38,894 bases of DNA, from assembly GCA_026418415.1 (NCBI GenBank), contig JAOABK010000016.1, forward strand, positions 1 through 38,894, in the 5' to 3' direction. This DNA comes from Pseudomonadota bacterium. GTDB lineage: Bacteria; CALINM01. Made by a program: the position numbers and the translations under genes. The notes under the pieces were generated by a model that saw nothing but the letters and a program-made list of their open reading frames with translations, did not search any database and was not told the origin of the DNA. Of the stretch, positions 35,516-38,894 are shown one piece after another (the stretch's first letter is position 1; each line of letters starts with the position of its first letter).

Positions 35516-35977
35516 ATGAAAAAGATTGATTTTATAATCTATTCAATCATTATTATCTGTCTTTCTTTAGTAATATTTTATGCCTATCAAACAGATTATC
35601 GGGAAACTGCTAAGGAAGATGATAAAGAAATTGAGTATATATCCTCTGAGATAAAACGTTCCAAAATTGAGCCAGCAATTAAGTTAATAGAGGAAAATAA
35701 ATATGATGAAGCTCTAATAGTTTTAGAAAGATATAAGGACACAAACCCTTTCTTACTTTTTTATAAAGGGCTTGCGCTTTATGGTATAAACAAAAAAAAT
35801 GAGGGGCTAAACCTTATAAAATTAGCATTACAAAGCTCTCCAGTCCTTTATGACATAAAATATAAAAATAATGTAAGACACCATATGGAAAGCATATTGA
35901 AACAAATTAGTTCCGATAGAGATCTTAAAAATTATAGGCACTTCATAGAAAGCAAACTTAAAGGCGGTTGCGGATGA
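35516..35977 (+). CDS. Membrane-anchored TPR-like protein
   Basis: The 153-residue protein has one N-terminal membrane helix (IDFIIYSIIIICLSLVIFYAY). The rest is a helical domain resembling about two tetratricopeptide-type repeats (KYDEALIVLERYKDTNPFLLFYKGLALYGINKKNEGLNLIKLAL). It ends with Gly-Gly-Cys-Gly. It probably faces the periplasm as a protein-protein scaffold. ATG is one base after the previous stop and it overlaps the transporter gene by 4 bases. I do not recognise a named family. Confidence 0.7.
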   Translation: MKKIDFIIYSIIIICLSLVIFYAYQTDYRETAKEDDKEIEYISSEIKRSKIEPAIKLIEENKYDEALIVLERYKDTNPFLLFYKGLALYGINKKNEGLNLIKLALQSSPVLYDIKYKNNVRHHMESILKQISSDRDLKNYRHFIESKLKGGCG

Positions 35978-37032
35978 TTAAACAATCAGTAATATTCATA
36001 ATTTCCGCATCCATAATCGGTATTTTTTCATCAATACTGTCGTATAAAGGTAATCCAATCAATACTGGTATATGCATCTCTTGCTTTATGGAGAACTATG
36101 CAGGCGCTCTTAAGCTACATAATAATGTATATATGCAGTACCTAAGACCTGAAATTACATTTATAATTATTGGCAGTTTCATTTCAAGCCTTTTAAGAAA
36201 GGAGTTCCAGCCGAGAATATCTCAAAGTATAATCTACTCTTTTTTCGGTGGGTTCTTCATGATAGTTGGAAGCGCAATTTTTATTGGATGTCCAATTAAG
36301 ATGCTTTTAAAATTAGCAGGTGGCGATCTAAATGCCCTTTCTGGAATAGCAGGACTTATATCTGGTGTATATCTTGCAGCTCTATTATTAAGGGACGGTA
36401 TTGATACTACCCCCTTTACAATAAAAAAGATAAAAAATAGTATTACCTCCTATTTAGTTATTGTTCTTGTTATAGTGATCTTTTTAACATCTATGATATA
36501 CCCGAAAATATTTGCTGAAAGCAAAAGTGGTGCGGGAGCAGAAAAAGCTCCACTCATATTATCAATAATCTTCAGCCTTATCATTGGTTATATATCTCAA
36601 ATTTCAAGGTTTTGTGTTACAGGTGCTACAAGAAATAGTATAATTTTAAAGGAAAAAACTGGGATAATTGCCCTTTTCTCTCTTACATTCTTCGCTTTCA
36701 TAACAAATATTTTTCTTAACAGATTCAATTTTGGTATTTACGGACAAGCAGGTAGTCATACACAATGGCTCTGGTCCTATTTAGGTATGTTATTAACTGG
36801 TTATATTGCAGTTATAATAGATGGCTGTCCATTCAGGCAATTAGTTAAAACAGGTGAAGGTGACCTTAACGCTCAAATTGCCTTTTTTGGCATGTTAATA
36901 GCTGGTGCCTTTGTACAAAATTTTAACATTCTGTCAGACTCTGCTGGTCCTACAATCGCTGGTAAGATATGGCTTCTCATAGGATTTATAATCTTTTCTT
37001 TGATTACCCTTGAATTGAGAAGAAATAGATGA
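35974..37032 (+). CDS. YedE-family membrane protein, putative selenium/sulfur-compound transporter
   Basis: I choose ATG 35974 (ATGA overlap) over a TTG six bases earlier, giving 352 residues and about ten helices. It contains the two internal repeats of the YeeE/YedE family: GCPIKMLLKLAGGDLNAL and GCPFRQLVKTGEGDLNAQ, each a Gly-Cys-Pro motif at the entry of a helix. The N-terminal NTGICISCFMENYAGALKLH matches the selenium-metabolism subtype (YedE/FdhT type). In that subtype the gene is usually next to a TusA-like gene and selD, neither of which is seen here. A related branch imports thiosulfate. The selenium role is inferred, not demonstrated. Confidence 0.85.
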   Translation: MIKQSVIFIISASIIGIFSSILSYKGNPINTGICISCFMENYAGALKLHNNVYMQYLRPEITFIIIGSFISSLLRKEFQPRISQSIIYSFFGGFFMIVGSAIFIGCPIKMLLKLAGGDLNALSGIAGLISGVYLAALLLRDGIDTTPFTIKKIKNSITSYLVIVLVIVIFLTSMIYPKIFAESKSGAGAEKAPLILSIIFSLIIGYISQISRFCVTGATRNSIILKEKTGIIALFSLTFFAFITNIFLNRFNFGIYGQAGSHTQWLWSYLGMLLTGYIAVIIDGCPFRQLVKTGEGDLNAQIAFFGMLIAGAFVQNFNILSDSAGPTIAGKIWLLIGFIIFSLITLELRRNR

Positions 37033-37778
37033 AATATTTATCGATCCTTTTATTTTTGACTTTTATTTTTCCTTTTAACGTGAAAGGAGAAGATAAAATA
37101 GTACTTTCGGGAAAAATAAAATTAGAAAAAGCCCTATTTTTTGAAGGAAAAACATTAATTATAGAGAAAAATACATTAATTGAAATTGATACAGAAGAGG
37201 AACATGTAATACATATAAAGAATGGAGAGCTTTATATAAATGGTGCATATCAAAACCCAGTAATTATTAAAAGCAAAAGACCTCATAACGAACAAAACGC
37301 TTTCTTTATAGAAGACTCACAAGCAAACATAAAAAATGCTGTTTTTGAAAATAATGGCTGGTCAATACATGTTCATAACTCTGAAGTTTCTATTGAGAAT
37401 TCAATTTTCAAAAATAACTTTGGCGGTATTAGATTTTTTAATAGCAAAACTTATATAAAAAGAAACCTTTTTGAAAAAAATGAGATAGCCATTAGATTTA
37501 TAAACTCAAATAATAATGAAATTATAAAAAACATTTTCTATCAAAATCAGACTGCTATTTTTATAAGAGAGGGTATTCATAAAGTTGGTATCAAAGAAAA
37601 TGTTTTTATAAAGAACCTATATGATTTTTATACTGGTTTTTTTCAAACAGAAAGTCTAAACATCCCCTTCAATTATTATTATGAAACCCCATCAATTTTC
37701 GATAAAACAAAAGACGAAGATATATCAATTATTATAAATATTCATCCTGTTTTAAATGATTTTCCAGACTGGCACTAA
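37029..37778 (+). CDS. NosD-like right-handed beta-helix protein, secreted (third copy)
   Basis: The 249-residue protein has a cleavable signal (MKYLSILLFLTFIFPFNVKG) and a beta-helix of about eight turns, including ANIKNAVFENNGWSIHVHNS, VSIENSIFKNNFGGIRFFNS and KTYIKRNLFEKNEIAIRFIN. It overlaps the transporter gene by 4 bases. It is the last gene of the first sigma54 unit, and the second sigma54 promoter overlaps its final codons. Confidence 0.8.
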   Translation: MKYLSILLFLTFIFPFNVKGEDKIVLSGKIKLEKALFFEGKTLIIEKNTLIEIDTEEEHVIHIKNGELYINGAYQNPVIIKSKRPHNEQNAFFIEDSQANIKNAVFENNGWSIHVHNSEVSIENSIFKNNFGGIRFFNSKTYIKRNLFEKNEIAIRFINSNNNEIIKNIFYQNQTAIFIREGIHKVGIKENVFIKNLYDFYTGFFQTESLNIPFNYYYETPSIFDKTKDEDISIIINIHPVLNDFPDWH

Positions 37779-37785
37779 AATTGCT
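37770..37785 (+). promoter_or_regulatory. Second sigma54 (-24/-12) promoter
   Basis: TGGCACTAAAATTGCT fits TGGCACRNNNNTTGCW at every strongly conserved base. It differs from the 28597 site at a single base. It overlaps the last three codons of the preceding gene, and the expected start near 37796 lies just before ATG 37798. Confidence 0.9.
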
Positions 37786-37797
37786 TTTTTGCTAAAC

Positions 37798-38118
37798 ATG
37801 AATAAAATAAAAATACCAGAAGACATTTTTGAGAGAATAGAAGAAGAAAACCTTAAGAAAGCAGAAGAGCTTATTAGTAAAGGTTTATACGAAGAAGCAG
37901 AAGACATTGGAGTTATGACCCTTATAAGAAGCGGTATAATGACACAGCTTAATCCCATGGGCAAAATAATCTGGGATAATTTACGAACTATTAACACTTT
38001 GAATGACTTGGTTGAAAAAATTAGCAAAGAGTTTAATATTGACTATGAATCCTGCTTTAGAGATATTAAAATTTTCATTGATGATTTGATTGATAAAGGC
38101 TTTATCGTTTATGAATAA
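37798..38118 (+). CDS. PqqD-like peptide-binding protein (RRE) for a radical SAM enzyme
   Basis: The 106-residue protein starts at ATG 37798; an upstream reading frame through the promoter should not be counted. Residues 45-105 (IMTQLNPMGKIIWDNL then LVEKISKEFNIDYES and IKIFIDDLIDKGFI) match the winged-helix PqqD/RRE fold that hands precursor peptides to radical SAM enzymes. The first 40 residues form an extra acidic helical region. It overlaps the radical SAM gene by 8 bases and is the first gene of the second sigma54 unit. Confidence 0.85.
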   Translation: MNKIKIPEDIFERIEEENLKKAEELISKGLYEEAEDIGVMTLIRSGIMTQLNPMGKIIWDNLRTINTLNDLVEKISKEFNIDYESCFRDIKIFIDDLIDKGFIVYE

Positions 38119-38894
38119 AACATTCATTTTAAATGCACCTCTTACAATTAATTTAACACTCTCTTATAGGTGTAATTTCAATTGTGCTCACTGTTACAGT
38201 AGAGAGGAAGATTTAAAAGGTGAACTAAGTTTTGATCAGTTCAAAAAAATTGTAGATATACTTGCCTCATGGAAAGTGCCTTTTCTTAATTTAGGTGGTG
38301 GAGAACCTCTAATATATCCCCATTTATTTGATTTTGTTGAATATGCAACATCCAAGGGACTACAATGTTCAATGAATACAAATGGTTATATACTTGATAA
38401 AGAGATGGCAAAAAAAATCAAACAAGTGGGCTTTAAATCTGTGGGAATAAGTATAGATAGCCCCGACGAAGAAAAACATGACTTTTTTAGAAATAGACAG
38501 GGAAGTTTTAAAAAAGCTCTTAATGCTCTTGAAAATTTAGCACAAGAGAATGTTAAAACCACTGTATCCATGGTAATCTCAAAGTTAAATTTTCACAACT
38601 TTGAAGAAATGATTCCCCTTTTAAAACAATATAATGTGGCACAACTATTTTTACATAATTATAAATGTTCTGGATTAGGTTATAAGAACATGGAAAAATA
38701 CGACCTAACTCCAGAGGAATGGAAAGATTTTTATATAAGGGCACTACAATTAAAAAATAACACAAAAGATATAATAATTTCCTTCGATGATCCAATTCTT
38801 CATTTATTACCAGAATATGATGAAACCCCTCTTGTAAAAGGTAGCACCTGTGGGAAACTTTCACTTAATATTAGATCTAACGGTGACATAACCC
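38111..38894 (+). CDS. Radical SAM protein, PqqE/SPASM-like (5' part)
   Basis: The gene runs off the right edge; 261 codons are visible. ATG 38111 lies 8 bases inside the PqqD-like gene. The [4Fe-4S] site is CxxxCxxC at Cys21, Cys25 and Cys28 (LSYRCNFNCAHCYS). The SAM-site motif LNLGGGEPLIYPH and the conserved SMNTNGYIL and VGISIDSPDEEKHD follow. A cysteine in GSTCGKLSLNIRSNGDIT marks the start of a SPASM/twitch region. Together with PqqD it indicates peptide or cofactor maturation, as in PQQ, mycofactocin or sactipeptide systems; haem-type (NirJ/AhbD) maturation is also possible. The precursor is not visible. Confidence 0.9.
   Translation, partial: MNKTFILNAPLTINLTLSYRCNFNCAHCYSREEDLKGELSFDQFKKIVDILASWKVPFLNLGGGEPLIYPHLFDFVEYATSKGLQCSMNTNGYILDKEMAKKIKQVGFKSVGISIDSPDEEKHDFFRNRQGSFKKALNALENLAQENVKTTVSMVISKLNFHNFEEMIPLLKQYNVAQLFLHNYKCSGLGYKNMEKYDLTPEEWKDFYIRALQLKNNTKDIIISFDDPILHLLPEYDETPLVKGSTCGKLSLNIRSNGDIT

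Noticed and set aside
37756-37797. Extended N-terminus for the PqqD-like protein from 37756
   Set aside because: This region carries the sigma54 promoter and the end of the previous gene; ATG 37798 matches the expected start.

Overview
This is an AT-rich window (G+C roughly one third by eye) from a Gram-negative, probably anaerobic or respiring bacterium. The mix suggests Deferribacterota (Deferribacter/Calditerrivibrio type): short-type EF-Ts, ferredoxin-containing glutamate synthase, PpsR, a NapH/NosR-like polyferredoxin, a YedE-type transporter, lipoproteins and a heptosyltransferase-like enzyme. The lineage is an inference from gene content, not a database result. No insertion sequence, prophage or CRISPR array was seen, and no gene-free stretch exceeds 300 bases.

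Positions 1-28,600 are mostly housekeeping. From the left on the minus strand: a partial ferredoxin-type glutamate synthase, a 39-residue basic protein, ppsR and a family 9 glycosyltransferase. On the plus strand, tRNA-Phe lies under a consensus sigma70 promoter and is followed by leuB and holA. Next come a PocR-GAF-GGDEF protein and a copper ATPase (minus) and a transaldolase (plus). An SOS operon (small protein, dinB, lexA) has a perfect LexA palindrome inside its promoter. The cell-envelope operon purC-uppS-cdsA-dxr-rseP-tsaB lies downstream of the translation operon rpsB-tsf-pyrH-frr-rpsU, with a strong hairpin between them and a pseudoknot-capable leader before rpsB. Then come rph-rdgB-RDD-ridA, a full-length gltB and a PilZ protein.

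Positions 27,195-38,894 hold the most interesting part. A sigma54-dependent NtrC-type regulator is followed by an excellent -24/-12 promoter and eleven tightly packed or overlapping genes, nearly all predicted exported or membrane proteins. In order they are: a haem-binding-like lipoprotein, a carboxypeptidase-regulatory-like lipoprotein, a HEAT-repeat lipoprotein, a membrane polyferredoxin, a small one-lobe binding-protein relative, two NosD-like beta-helix proteins, a PhnD-like binding lipoprotein, a TPR-type membrane protein, a YedE-type S/Se permease and a third beta-helix protein. A second, almost identical sigma54 promoter then starts a PqqD-like gene and a radical SAM gene that runs off the window.

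The shared promoter sequence ties both transcription units to one regulon. The parts list suggests an envelope redox or cofactor/peptide-maturation system, possibly handling a sulfur or selenium compound. I do not recognise it as a described system, and its function is open. Several promoters (SOS operon, PilZ, regulator, both sigma54 units) place the predicted transcription start at or within a few bases of the start codon, so leaderless transcripts may be common here.
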